Shown piece by piece: positions 28,101-36,523 of a stretch of 64,000 nt of DNA. A program made the position numbers and the translations under genes. The notes below the pieces were generated by a model. The model did not search any database and was not told where the DNA came from. It saw only the letters and a program-made list of their open reading frames with translations. Source of the DNA: PVC group bacterium. GTDB lineage: Bacteria; Verrucomicrobiota; Kiritimatiellia; CAIKKV01. Each line of letters begins with the position of its first letter. The first letter of the stretch is position 1. The stretch covers positions 39,766 through 103,765 of the forward strand of contig CAMDGM010000008.1 of NCBI GenBank assembly GCA_945898015.1, written 5' to 3'.

Positions 28101-28481
28101 GCCCGGGGCCGCGTGATCCTTGGAATTCACCGGCTCCGAGTCCAGATAGAAAAACACGGCCCCATCGCTCCGGTGTCCCATCAAGTACAGCCACCGCCAC
28201 TTCACATTGACCGAACAGGCGTCCGTAATCTGCTTCGTAATCCCCGCGTATTCTGGCTTGGCCAGATCCGCCTCCGTCCCGGAAAGCGCCTGGACCTGTT
28301 CCAGGTTCATGGTTTTCGCCACCAGCTGGGCCTGCTGAAGGAGGTCATCGCGCATTTCGTGATCGACCAGCCGCAGCATCACCACGGTGCCCAGCAACAC
28401 CAAGCCCAGAAGCGCCGCAAGGGCCACCGCCCCTCGGCGCCGGGCCTCATTCCAAAGCTGATCCTGCTGGACGGTCTTCAT
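25107..28481 (-). CDS. Hybrid histidine kinase with two tandem extracytoplasmic sensor modules (HK1)
   Basis: 1124 residues. TM1 18-37; a first Cache-like periplasmic module 38-192 ([38 protein letters not shown]); TM2 195-216; TM3 231-250; a second periplasmic module 251-520 of dCache_3-like type ([36 protein letters not shown]); TM4 523-547; a coiled coil. HisKA follows with His598 in [18 protein letters not shown], then HATPase_c (about 695-810, [31 protein letters not shown]). Two receivers end the protein, near 840-955 ([13 protein letters not shown]) and 985-1100 ([13 protein letters not shown]). No Hpt is present, so phosphate must pass to an Hpt elsewhere. ATGA overlaps join it to the genes on both sides. 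Confidence 0.92.
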   Translation of the reverse strand: MKTVQQDQLWNEARRRGAVALAALLGLVLLGTVVMLRLVDHEMRDDLLQQAQLVAKTMNLEQVQALSGTEADLAKPEYAGITKQITDACSVNVKWRWLYLMGHRSDGAVFFYLDSEPVNSKDHAAPGQVYEEAPESFHLAFDSGQPATEGPYADHWGVWITALVPLVDPHTGAVAAVFGMDIDARTWKWEVATRVALPVGLLVVLFIGVATAVFSIGRMDVSSKPVLWRLFPSLSVLMVVLAVGAGVLLWRQNQQRLADEIASDIHDVSSDVRVSLDEQASGLASTANPIAADPDVQKALLAGDAQGLLNTWRPVFESLREDNEISHFSFFDTNQVYMLRVHEPEKRGDRNERFTLLEAERTGKTVSGLEMDALGALTLRVVRPVFDGGRRVGYLELGKELSDTLRRLHARSASQLAVIVRKEHLNRAAWEAGMRLQEQAPDWARFPRSTVVYASQGRLPDRVLAWVDSVPDEAGSGETDGEVVVDGKLWRIAAIPLHDVSGKEVGNLLVMRDFSSEKEAFGRLMVLGGAVGSVLLALVMGVIYVLLSRADAGIRHQQAELEQSNRDLELLIAQARELARQAEKATQAKSQFLANMSHEIRTPMNAVVGLTGLLLDTPLTAEQRDFVETIRNSGDLLLSTINDILDFSKIEAGKMTVESEDFDLVGVVESLIDLLEGSAAAKKIELLWEFERESPRWLNGDVGRLRHILLNLLSNAVKFTEKGQVVLAVSLDRTDGPTRWMRFAVIDSGIGISPEAQGRLFEAFSQVDGSASRQYGGTGLGLALCKRLVELMGGTIGVTSEKGAGSTFWFTAPFGVSASIAPEKSTAWGNLKKARVLVVDDLPVNRKILDHQFRSWNMVPELAETAGDALGLLRRAQAEGRPFSVALVDHIMEGADGFEFARQVRASPELQALPLILLTSMGQTRTNEEMRQAGFALCLSKPVKPSLLMDALVTALSGAVVGAVWSPAEKPVAVVSSARPGDRILLVEDNPVNQKVALSQLRKLGYAADVAGNGLEALDAIRRSPYDLILMDCQMPEMDGYEAAAEIRRREGAGPRVPILAMTAHALEGDREKCLAAGMDDYIAKPVSPEELAAKLAQWLGFARPAPRKTDEHPVGECRITGVP

Positions 28482-31183
28482 TCCGCCCTCTTCGCCCCTG
28501 AGAGCGTGTCCCGGATTTTAGCGGCCATGTCCGCCATTGAAAACGGTTTCTGGATAAACTGGACGCCTTCCTCCAGCACGCCATGCCGGGTGATGACATC
28601 CGCCGTAAACCCGGACATGAACAAACAGTTGAGCCCGGGCCGGGACGTCATCAGCCGTTCAGCCAGTTCGCGGCCGTTCATGCCGGGCATGACCACGTCG
28701 GTCACCAGCAGGTTAATCGTTCCGGCGTGTTCGTCCGCCATGCGCAACGCGGCCTGCGGCATGCCGGCCGCCAACACCGTATACCCCAGCTTCCGGAGCG
28801 TCCGGCTCATCGTGTTCAGGATGGCGGTGTCGTCCTCCACCAGCAGCACCGTCTCGGTCCCGCCCGGGGTGGGGCTCACTGGATTTGACGCCACGCTCAC
28901 GGCCTCCGCACCCACATGCCGGGGCAGATGGATCCGGAAGGTCGTGCCTTTCCCCGGCTCGCTGTAAACGCCGATGTGCCCCCGATTCTGCCGGACGATT
29001 CCATACACGGTAGCGAGCCCGAGCCCGGATCCTTTCCCCAGCGCCTTGGTCGTGAAAAAGGGCTCGAAAATCTCAGCCATCGTCTTCTTGTCCATCCCAC
29101 AGCCAGTATCGCTGACGGTCAACAGCACATAGTCGCCGGGAAGAAACCCGTCATGACGCAAGGTCTGGAATTCGTCCACGCAGACGTTTTCCGTCTCCAA
29201 GTGAACCGCCCCGACACCGTCAATGGCGTCACGCGCATTCACGCACAGGTTGGCCAGGATCTGGTCAATCTGGCCGGGATCCATCCGGACCGGCCACAGG
29301 TTCACGCCGGGCGACCAGACGAGCTCAATGTTCTCGCCGATCAGGCGGCGCAACATCTTGAGCATGCCCGCCACCGTCTCGTTCAGGTTGATCATCCGGG
29401 GCGCAATCGTCTGCTTGCGGGCGAACGCGAGCAATTGCCGGGTCAGCTCGGCGGCGCGACGGGCCGCCACCTGGATGTCCTCCAAATCACGCCGGGTCGG
29501 ATTGGACGGGTCGAGCTGTTCGGCCGCCAACTGGGCATACCCCAGAATGGCTTGAAGAATGTTGTTGAAATCGTGCGCCACGCCGCCGGCCAGCCGCCCC
29601 ACGGACTCCATCTTCCGGGCCTGGGCCAGCTGGCCCTCCAGGCCCAGCTGATCGGTGATGTCACGCTTCACGGCGACGTAGTTGACAATCACGCCCGCCA
29701 CATCGCGCACGGGTGAAATGGTCGCCTCTTCCGTGTAAAGCGATCCGTTCTTTTTCCGGTTGATCAGTCGGCCCTGCCAGGTCTTTCCGCTCGAAATCGT
29801 CTCCCACAATCCCCGATAGAACGCGTCGGTCTGCTCCCCGCTCTTGAGCATGCGCGTGGACTGCCCCACCACCTCCGCCCGCGTATATCCCGTCACGGTC
29901 TCGAACATGGGATTGACATACACAATGATCCCGCGCGCGTCCGTAATCGTGAACACCTCCGCCGCCTGCTCAATGGCCACCGAAAGCCGTTCCCGCTCGG
30001 CTTCGGCCTGCTTGCGCTCGGTGATATCGGCAATACTGGACAAGATGCAGGGGGAATGATTCACCTTGATCCGCTCGGCGGAATATAAGCCCGCGACCAA
30101 GCCGCCATTCTTTTTCCGAAACATGAACTCCCGGGCCACGACAGGGCGGCCCGCCTGAAGATCGGCCACGACACACTGCCGGGCCGCCTCGTTCACCCAC
30201 ATCCTCAGCCCGATCGACGAATCCGCCAGAACCTCTTCCCGGGTGAATCCCGTCGACGAAAGGAAGGCGTCATTGACCTCGAGGAACCGGCCGTCTTCCG
30301 CCCGCGTGATCGCAATGCCATAGGGCGATGTCTGGAACGCCCGGGCGTATTTCTCCTCGCTATCCCGCAGTTTCTGGGTACGCTCTTCCAGCAGGTCCTG
30401 CGCACGCAAGAGCGCCCGCTCCCGGCGGGCTCGCGCGCACAGCTCAACCAGATAATCGGGCTGAAAGGGCTTCTGCAGGTAGGCGACAGCCCCCCGTTTC
30501 ATCCACGTCAGGGCCAACTCGGAACCCCGATCGCCCGTGATCATCAGGCAGACACAGTCCGGCCGTTGCGCATGAAACGCATCAAGCAGGGAATCCCCCA
30601 TGCCATCGGGCAGGTGATAATCCAGCACAGCCGCGTCATAGGCCTTTTTCGTGAATGCCTCGGACGCCTCCCGGACGGTTCCCACCGTGTCCGCCTGATA
30701 GCCGTACACCGCAAACGAGGCTTTCAGGACATTGGCCAGCGGTTCCATATCCTCGACAATCAGCACCCGGAGAAAATGGTGCGGCTGGCTGCCGCTGAGC
30801 AAATCACGCACGCGGGACAAAAACTCGGCCGGCTCGATCGGGATCGCCAGGAAGGCGTTCGCACCCAGGTCCGCGGTAATGCGTGCGGCCTCGACTCCGG
30901 CAAACGTGGCCGACACCACCAGAATGGGCACCATGTTGAACGCCCAATAATCCGGCGAACGCAGCAGCCGGCAAAAGCGCCACCCGTCGATGCCGGGCAT
31001 GAACAAGTCGGTAATAATGAGCGCGGGGGGGAGCTCCGGCGTGAGAGCCGCCAGGGCGGCCGACGCATTCCCGAAATCCCGCACCTCGTAACCCTCTTTA
31101 CGCAACAACCCGGACAAGGCCGCGCGCTGCGTGGCGTCGTCATTGACGACGATCAACCGCCTGCTGGATGGCTGGATAGTCAT
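28478..31183 (-). CDS. Soluble hybrid histidine kinase REC-REC-PAS-PAS-HisKA-HATPase-REC (HK4)
   Basis: 901 residues from the ATG at 31183, which overlaps the preceding response-regulator stop as ATGA; the track start at 31246 lies inside that gene. There are no membrane segments. Two N-terminal receivers are intact: [11 protein letters not shown] with [14 protein letters not shown], and [10 protein letters not shown] with [11 protein letters not shown]. Two PAS domains follow (about 275-395 and 400-515; the second has [20 protein letters not shown]). HisKA has the NtrB-like [17 protein letters not shown], and the HATPase has [18 protein letters not shown]-terminal receiver ([13 protein letters not shown]) ends the protein. 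The input receivers imply that other kinases in this operon can control it. Confidence 0.92.
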   Translation of the reverse strand: MTIQPSSRRLIVVNDDATQRAALSGLLRKEGYEVRDFGNASAALAALTPELPPALIITDLFMPGIDGWRFCRLLRSPDYWAFNMVPILVVSATFAGVEAARITADLGANAFLAIPIEPAEFLSRVRDLLSGSQPHHFLRVLIVEDMEPLANVLKASFAVYGYQADTVGTVREASEAFTKKAYDAAVLDYHLPDGMGDSLLDAFHAQRPDCVCLMITGDRGSELALTWMKRGAVAYLQKPFQPDYLVELCARARRERALLRAQDLLEERTQKLRDSEEKYARAFQTSPYGIAITRAEDGRFLEVNDAFLSSTGFTREEVLADSSIGLRMWVNEAARQCVVADLQAGRPVVAREFMFRKKNGGLVAGLYSAERIKVNHSPCILSSIADITERKQAEAERERLSVAIEQAAEVFTITDARGIIVYVNPMFETVTGYTRAEVVGQSTRMLKSGEQTDAFYRGLWETISSGKTWQGRLINRKKNGSLYTEEATISPVRDVAGVIVNYVAVKRDITDQLGLEGQLAQARKMESVGRLAGGVAHDFNNILQAILGYAQLAAEQLDPSNPTRRDLEDIQVAARRAAELTRQLLAFARKQTIAPRMINLNETVAGMLKMLRRLIGENIELVWSPGVNLWPVRMDPGQIDQILANLCVNARDAIDGVGAVHLETENVCVDEFQTLRHDGFLPGDYVLLTVSDTGCGMDKKTMAEIFEPFFTTKALGKGSGLGLATVYGIVRQNRGHIGVYSEPGKGTTFRIHLPRHVGAEAVSVASNPVSPTPGGTETVLLVEDDTAILNTMSRTLRKLGYTVLAAGMPQAALRMADEHAGTINLLVTDVVMPGMNGRELAERLMTSRPGLNCLFMSGFTADVITRHGVLEEGVQFIQKPFSMADMAAKIRDTLSGAKRAE

Positions 31184-31797
31184 TCTGAAGCCCCCTGATC
31201 GTCCCGCACCAAGTCGGGATACAGCTTTTTCATACACTCGGTGCAAACACCATGACTGAACTCCGCCTCGGTATGCTCGTGAATATACACTTCAATTTGT
31301 TTCCAGATTCCCTGGTCGTCCCGGATCTTCTTGCAGCTCGCGCAAATGGGGATGAGGCCGCGCAGGGTGCGAATGTCCGCCAAAGCCGCCTGCAAGGCCA
31401 GAACCTTGGCGGCCACGGTGGCTTGGATCTCCAGCATCCGCACTCCCACATTGATCCGGGCGCGCAATTCTCCGGCATCAAAGGGCTTGGCCAGATAATC
31501 GTCGGCCCCGGCATCCAGCCCGGCAATCAGGTCGGCCTTATCCCCTTTGGTGGTCAGCATGATCAGGTATGGCGGCTGATCGGTCTGCACGGCGCGGGCG
31601 CGACGGCACACGTCCAGCCCGCTGAGCTCCGGCATCATCCAGTCCAGGATGACCATCCGGGGCGCATCGGGCTTCTGCATGGCCTCCCAGGCCTCCGCCC
31701 CGTTGACCGTCGCCACCACGTCATGGCCCTGCTTTTTAAGGATGTTCATCAGGACAATCCGGGAGGTCAAGTCGTCTTCCGCAATCAGGATACGCAT
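31180..31797 (-). CDS. Response regulator with C-terminal Cys-rich CASCKKIRDD domain
   Basis: 205 residues. The receiver domain (1-120) has ILIAEDDLTSR, MVILDWMMPELSG (phospho-acceptor), IMLTTKGDKADLIAGLDAGADDYLAKPF. A coiled linker (MLEIQATVAAKVLALQAAL) leads to a small C-terminal module with LIPICASCKKIRDDQGIWKQ and FSHGVCTECMKKLYP. The four cysteines (C-x-x-C twice) could hold zinc. This tail occurs after receiver or PAS domains in many environmental bacteria and has no assigned biochemical role that I know of. There is no DNA-binding domain. It sits between two hybrid kinases, 43 bases after the larger one, and overlaps the next gene by 4 bases. Confidence 0.88.
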   Translation of the reverse strand: MRILIAEDDLTSRIVLMNILKKQGHDVVATVNGAEAWEAMQKPDAPRMVILDWMMPELSGLDVCRRARAVQTDQPPYLIMLTTKGDKADLIAGLDAGADDYLAKPFDAGELRARINVGVRMLEIQATVAAKVLALQAALADIRTLRGLIPICASCKKIRDDQGIWKQIEVYIHEHTEAEFSHGVCTECMKKLYPDLVRDDQGASE

Positions 31798-31840
31798 GGG
31801 AACCGCTCCGCTATCAAGTTCTGTCCTCGACCCGTTTTCA

Positions 31841-34800
31841 TCATCCCTTGAGACCCTTCTCCATGGCTTCTTTCAACCGGGCAAAATCCGCTTCCAGCCG
31901 GACCATGCGGACCGTCACGGCGGCCAGGTCGCCGGTTTTGGCCGCCTTCTCCATCTCCAAGGCGGTCACCCGCAAAACTTCGCCGCCCAGGCTGGCCGAC
32001 GCGCCCTTGATCGTATGCGCCTGACGCTCGACACTGACGGCATCCGCCTTCCTCAAATAGCCCCGCAACGCCTCGATCTGCTTGGGGATGTCCTCCAGGA
32101 AAGCATGGATAATCTCGCCCGCCAGCTTCTCGTCATCCATCAGGCGGGCCAACATGCCGGCCTTGTCAAACACCGGAACAAAGCGATCCGCCAGCGGCAC
32201 GGGCCCGCCACCCGGGGCCGCCGGCACGGCCCCCCGATCCTGTTTTTTTTCCTTCAGCCATTTCCTCAATACTTCCGACAGGGTCGCAGGATCCACCGGT
32301 TTTGGAACGTAGTCGTTCATGCCCGCCTCCAGGCAGCGTTCCCGATCGCCCAGCATGGCATGGGCGGTCATGGCAATGACCGGAATGGCATGATTAAGCA
32401 CAGCGGAGTCGGCGCTGCGAATTTGGCGGGTGGCCTCAAACCCGTCCATTTCCGGCATCTGCACATCCATTAAAACCAGATCATACGGAAGCATTTCCAG
32501 GGCCTTGACCGCTTCGGCGCCGTCCGCCACGGCATCCGCATGCAGGCCCATCCTTTTGAGAATGCCCATCGCCACCTGCTGATTCGTGATATTGTCTTCG
32601 GCCAGCAGAATGCGAACCGCACTCAGGCGCACCTCTGACCACCCGGGTGGCATAACCCCGGCCGCCTTCGCGTGCCGCGGAGCTGGACCCGCCAGAACGG
32701 AGGCCAGACTGTCGAAAATCTCGGACTGCCGGGCCGGCTTGGTCAAACAGGCAAAAAACCCGGCCTCCTTGACTTTCCGGAGTTCGCCTTGCACGCCCAG
32801 GGAGCTCAACAGCATCAGCTGCGTATCCTTCAGCGTGGCATCCGCCTTGATGGCCCGGGCCAGCGTCACGCCATCCATGTCCGGCATCTGCATGTCCAGG
32901 AGCGCCGCCACGAACGGAGCGCCGGCATCCCGGGCCCGCCGAAGCGCCTGCAGCGCGGCCGGGCCGTCTGGCGCCTCTTCCGGCCGCGCCCCCCAGGCCT
33001 GAAGCTGGATCATCAACACCTCGCGGTTGGTCGCATTATCGTCCACCACCAAAACGCGGGCTCCGCGAATCGTGCCCCGGAGTTCGGTGGCCGGGTCCGG
33101 CTTGCTTTGCTTGACAAACCGGGCCGTGAACCAGAATTCGGAGCCCATCCCTTTTTCACTCTCCACCCCGATCGTGCCGCCCATCAGCTCCGCCAACTGC
33201 TTGGCGATCGCCAGCCCCAGCCCGGAGCCGCCATACCGGCGCGTTGTCGAGGAATCCGCCTGGACAAACTTCTGGAACAACCGGTCCCGCTTCTCCGCCG
33301 CAATCCCGATGCCCGTATCCCGAACGGAAAAACGAACCACCACCTGGTCCGCGCTTTCCGACACCCGGCTGACCCGCACCACAATTTCCCCCTCATGGGT
33401 GAACTTCACCGCATTGCCGGCCAGATTGACAAGCACCTGACGCAGACGCCCGGAATCGCCGTACAGGTAATCCGGCACATCCGGCGCCACGGCGCAGATG
33501 AATTCGATCCCCTTGTCGTGCGCGCGAAGCGCGAGCGGGGCGACGAAGTCGTCCAGCAGGGCCCGCAACTTGAAGTCCAGCATTTCCAGCTCGAGCTTGC
33601 CCGCCTCGATCTTGGAGAAATCCAGAATATCGTTGATGATGGCCAGCAGGGATTCGCCGCTGGCGCGCACGGTCTCGGCATACCGGCGCTGCTCCTCGCT
33701 CAGGTCCGTATCCAGCAGCAAGCCCGTCATGCCGATCACCCCGTTCATCGGCGTGCGGATTTCATGGCTCATATTGGCCAGGAACTCGCTCTTCGCCAGG
33801 CTGGCCATCTCGGCCTGGGCAATGGCGGCTTCCAGCTTGTGATTGGTCTCTCGCAACAAATCCTCCGCCTGCTTGCGCATCAACGCCTCGCCCAGGTGTG
33901 CCGCGAACCCCTCCAGTTGCTTGATCGTCCCCGGGGAAAAACACCCCTTCCGGCGGTCGTTGAACTGAATCAATCCCACCACTTGCTCCTTGTTCCGGAT
34001 GGGCACCAGCGCCAGGGACGCATAGCCTTCCTGCATGCATCGATTGCGCGGGCGAAGCCGGGGCTCATCCCCCGGGGGAATCTCCAGAAGCGCGAACGAA
34101 TCGTTCGTCCAGCAGCTCCCGCTCGGCATCAAAAGCGGATGCACCGGATCAGAGGTTCCGGAAATCACCAGGCCGCAGGTGCATTCCAGGCAGGGCTTGT
34201 TGTCTTGGCCCCGACAGACCCCGCCGTTTTTATCGCGGGCCATAAGCGAGTTTTCCGTTAACAGGAAATCCTGGGAAAAGCCGTCCTGGGCGGCATACGG
34301 AAAGTCGTCCCCGTCCCGCAGGCGGATGCCCACGGCGTCGAACCCGGTTCGCGCCTTCACCGTGGCCAGAACGCGCTGAACCAACTCCCGCAACGAACCC
34401 GGCTCGTTGAGAATCTGCAAAGCCTCCGCGCTCATGTCGCGATAAACCTCGAGCCGCTTGCGCTCGGTGATGTCGGTGTCGCTGCCGCTATAGCCCCGCA
34501 AGGTCCCGTCGGGATTCAAAAGCGGGATCCCGTTGGTGGAGACCACCACGTGACGTCCATCCTTGGCCTGAACCATGTTTTCCAGGTCCCGAAACGACTC
34601 CTTTCGTTCAAAGACTGAAAGGGCCACCTTCTTAAACGCCTCGCGACCTGCTTCGGGATGAATCTCATAGAAATGCATCCGGCCCACCAATTCGTCCGGA
34701 CGGTACCCCAGCATCGCCTCCGACACATGGCTGACATACGTATAAAGCCCCTGCGGATCCACTTCCCAGACCATGGTGCCGCTCTGTTCCGCCAACTGGG

Positions 34801-36523
34801 TAAAGCGAATCTCGCTGTCGCGCAACACCGCCTGCTGGAGGCGAATACCACGGTCCGTGCGATAAAGCAGGACATAGATCAAACCCATCACCATCGACAG
34901 CAGCACCACCCCGGCCATGCCGCTCAACACCAGCAACCGCGAAAACGCCGCTTTCTCCGTGGTCACATCGCGCATCATCAGCAAGACGCCCACCGACTTC
35001 CCCGACGCGTCCGGTAACGGCAACGCGTAGACCCGCCACTCCTTCCCTCCGAATTTGGCCGCCCGATCCGCGTCACCGGGAACCAAAGACGCCAAGGCCC
35101 CGTTCTGTTCCACGATCGTCGCAAAAACATCCGGCAGATGACCCTGGGACGCATAGCTCACCACATACCGGGACAGGCGATCCCAGTCGGCCGGTCGGCC
35201 CTGAAACCGCCGTCCATCTACCCACTCGCGCCGGTCCAGGAACTCCTTGCCCACCAGCACGGCCAATTGATTGCCGGAGCGGACATACAAGGACTGCAAC
35301 ACCTCCTCGATCTCCTTGCCCAACTCCACATAGCCGACCCGCACACCGTCGACCACGACCGGGTCCACGACCCGCAACGTAAACGAGCCCATCGGCCCCA
35401 GTTCAAGCCCGGAGGTCCGCTGGCCGGTTCGCTCGGCCTCGGTCGCCGTAAATCGCTCAATCCGGTCACCCCGCCTGTCCGGCGCGTGGATCCGCAACAG
35501 ACAGACGCGCCGGGCATCCGTAAAATAAAAATGCGTGAGATTGAAATCCCGGTGCAACCGCTCAAACACGGGTTGCCAGGTCGCAATCAACCGGGCGACA
35601 TCCCCCTCGCGCAAGGCCGCTTGCGAAGCCGGATCGGCCGCAATGGGATCCAGCGCCACGGACAGGCCAAGCGCCTGCTGGTCCAAGGCGCTGCGCAAAT
35701 CCCGCTTTACCTCGGCAACAAAGCTTGACGCATTCCCGATAAACCGCTGCTGCTGCCATAGAATCACGCCCACTCCCCCTGTCAACAGGAGCACCAGGCT
35801 TGTCAGGGGCAGCAACAATCGCCTCAACACCGGCTTGGGGGAAACATTCGCGCGACGAACCGAGATCATGAAAGCGGCCGCACCGATCAACATCACCAGC
35901 ATCAGGCCCGTGGGCAAAGCGGCGCGGGCGGCGATGTCCCACGTCCACGCGCGGGCGTCAACATCCATCCCCAGCACGGCCAGCACCGTGCCGCTGTCCC
36001 GGTCCACCAGCGGAACCAGAGCGGTCACCCACGTTCCCCATCGATCGGACACGGGCCCCTCCACCGAGGACTCCTTGCGGTCGAAAACGGTCCGATACCC
36101 CGGCGGCGCTTCCTCGTAGACCTGCCCGGGAGGACTGGCGTCCTCAACCTCTGGCGATTCGCTGTCCACAAAGAAAAAGAGGTCCCCCGCCGGCTTGCGG
36201 CCCATCAGGTAAAGCCACTTGCAGCTTGGATTGGCGGAGCCAATGGACATCAGCTGCGTTTTCAGCTGCTGATAATCCAGCGAGGCCCGGTCGGCCTCCG
36301 TGCCGGTCAGCGCCTTGACGCGATCCACGTTCAGGGACTGCGCCACCAGACGCGCCTGCAGCAGAAGGTCGGCGCGCATCGCATGATCGGCCCGCATGAC
36401 CAGCCACCCGACAAACAAGGCGCCCGCCAGAACGCCCAGCCCCAACGCCAGCGTCAATGGCGGGGCCTTCCCCCCACCCCCGGATAAGCGGTCCGCTTTC
36501 TTTTCATTCCCAGGAAAAGTCAT
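31841..36523 (-). CDS. Giant hybrid histidine kinase with two sensor modules, PAS, GAF, two RECs and Hpt (HK2)
   Basis: 1560 residues. TM1 22-43; Cache-like module 44-198 ([15 protein letters not shown]); TM2 202-222; TM3 236-255; dCache_3-like module 256-525 (RIHAPDRRGDRIERF, VRVGYVELGKEIEE); TM4 530-553; PAS about 572-692; GAF about 710-885 containing a Cys-rich insert (GGVCRGQDNKPCLECTCG); HisKA with His920 ([18 protein letters not shown]); HATPase about 1020-1135; REC1 (ALLDMQMPDMDG); REC2 (LVLMDVQMPEMDG); and Hpt near 1455-1555 with AHTIKGASASLGGE. It is a complete phosphorelay in one protein, and its Hpt could also serve HK1, HK3 and HK4, which lack one. Start ATGA overlaps the upstream kinase stop. 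Confidence 0.93.
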   Translation of the reverse strand: MTFPGNEKKADRLSGGGGKAPPLTLALGLGVLAGALFVGWLVMRADHAMRADLLLQARLVAQSLNVDRVKALTGTEADRASLDYQQLKTQLMSIGSANPSCKWLYLMGRKPAGDLFFFVDSESPEVEDASPPGQVYEEAPPGYRTVFDRKESSVEGPVSDRWGTWVTALVPLVDRDSGTVLAVLGMDVDARAWTWDIAARAALPTGLMLVMLIGAAAFMISVRRANVSPKPVLRRLLLPLTSLVLLLTGGVGVILWQQQRFIGNASSFVAEVKRDLRSALDQQALGLSVALDPIAADPASQAALREGDVARLIATWQPVFERLHRDFNLTHFYFTDARRVCLLRIHAPDRRGDRIERFTATEAERTGQRTSGLELGPMGSFTLRVVDPVVVDGVRVGYVELGKEIEEVLQSLYVRSGNQLAVLVGKEFLDRREWVDGRRFQGRPADWDRLSRYVVSYASQGHLPDVFATIVEQNGALASLVPGDADRAAKFGGKEWRVYALPLPDASGKSVGVLLMMRDVTTEKAAFSRLLVLSGMAGVVLLSMVMGLIYVLLYRTDRGIRLQQAVLRDSEIRFTQLAEQSGTMVWEVDPQGLYTYVSHVSEAMLGYRPDELVGRMHFYEIHPEAGREAFKKVALSVFERKESFRDLENMVQAKDGRHVVVSTNGIPLLNPDGTLRGYSGSDTDITERKRLEVYRDMSAEALQILNEPGSLRELVQRVLATVKARTGFDAVGIRLRDGDDFPYAAQDGFSQDFLLTENSLMARDKNGGVCRGQDNKPCLECTCGLVISGTSDPVHPLLMPSGSCWTNDSFALLEIPPGDEPRLRPRNRCMQEGYASLALVPIRNKEQVVGLIQFNDRRKGCFSPGTIKQLEGFAAHLGEALMRKQAEDLLRETNHKLEAAIAQAEMASLAKSEFLANMSHEIRTPMNGVIGMTGLLLDTDLSEEQRRYAETVRASGESLLAIINDILDFSKIEAGKLELEMLDFKLRALLDDFVAPLALRAHDKGIEFICAVAPDVPDYLYGDSGRLRQVLVNLAGNAVKFTHEGEIVVRVSRVSESADQVVVRFSVRDTGIGIAAEKRDRLFQKFVQADSSTTRRYGGSGLGLAIAKQLAELMGGTIGVESEKGMGSEFWFTARFVKQSKPDPATELRGTIRGARVLVVDDNATNREVLMIQLQAWGARPEEAPDGPAALQALRRARDAGAPFVAALLDMQMPDMDGVTLARAIKADATLKDTQLMLLSSLGVQGELRKVKEAGFFACLTKPARQSEIFDSLASVLAGPAPRHAKAAGVMPPGWSEVRLSAVRILLAEDNITNQQVAMGILKRMGLHADAVADGAEAVKALEMLPYDLVLMDVQMPEMDGFEATRQIRSADSAVLNHAIPVIAMTAHAMLGDRERCLEAGMNDYVPKPVDPATLSEVLRKWLKEKKQDRGAVPAAPGGGPVPLADRFVPVFDKAGMLARLMDDEKLAGEIIHAFLEDIPKQIEALRGYLRKADAVSVERQAHTIKGASASLGGEVLRVTALEMEKAAKTGDLAAVTVRMVRLEADFARLKEAMEKGLKG

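Noticed and set aside
32672-34261. 529-residue plus-strand ORF
   Set aside because: Antisense shadow of the giant hybrid kinase; no motif or ribosome-binding site.
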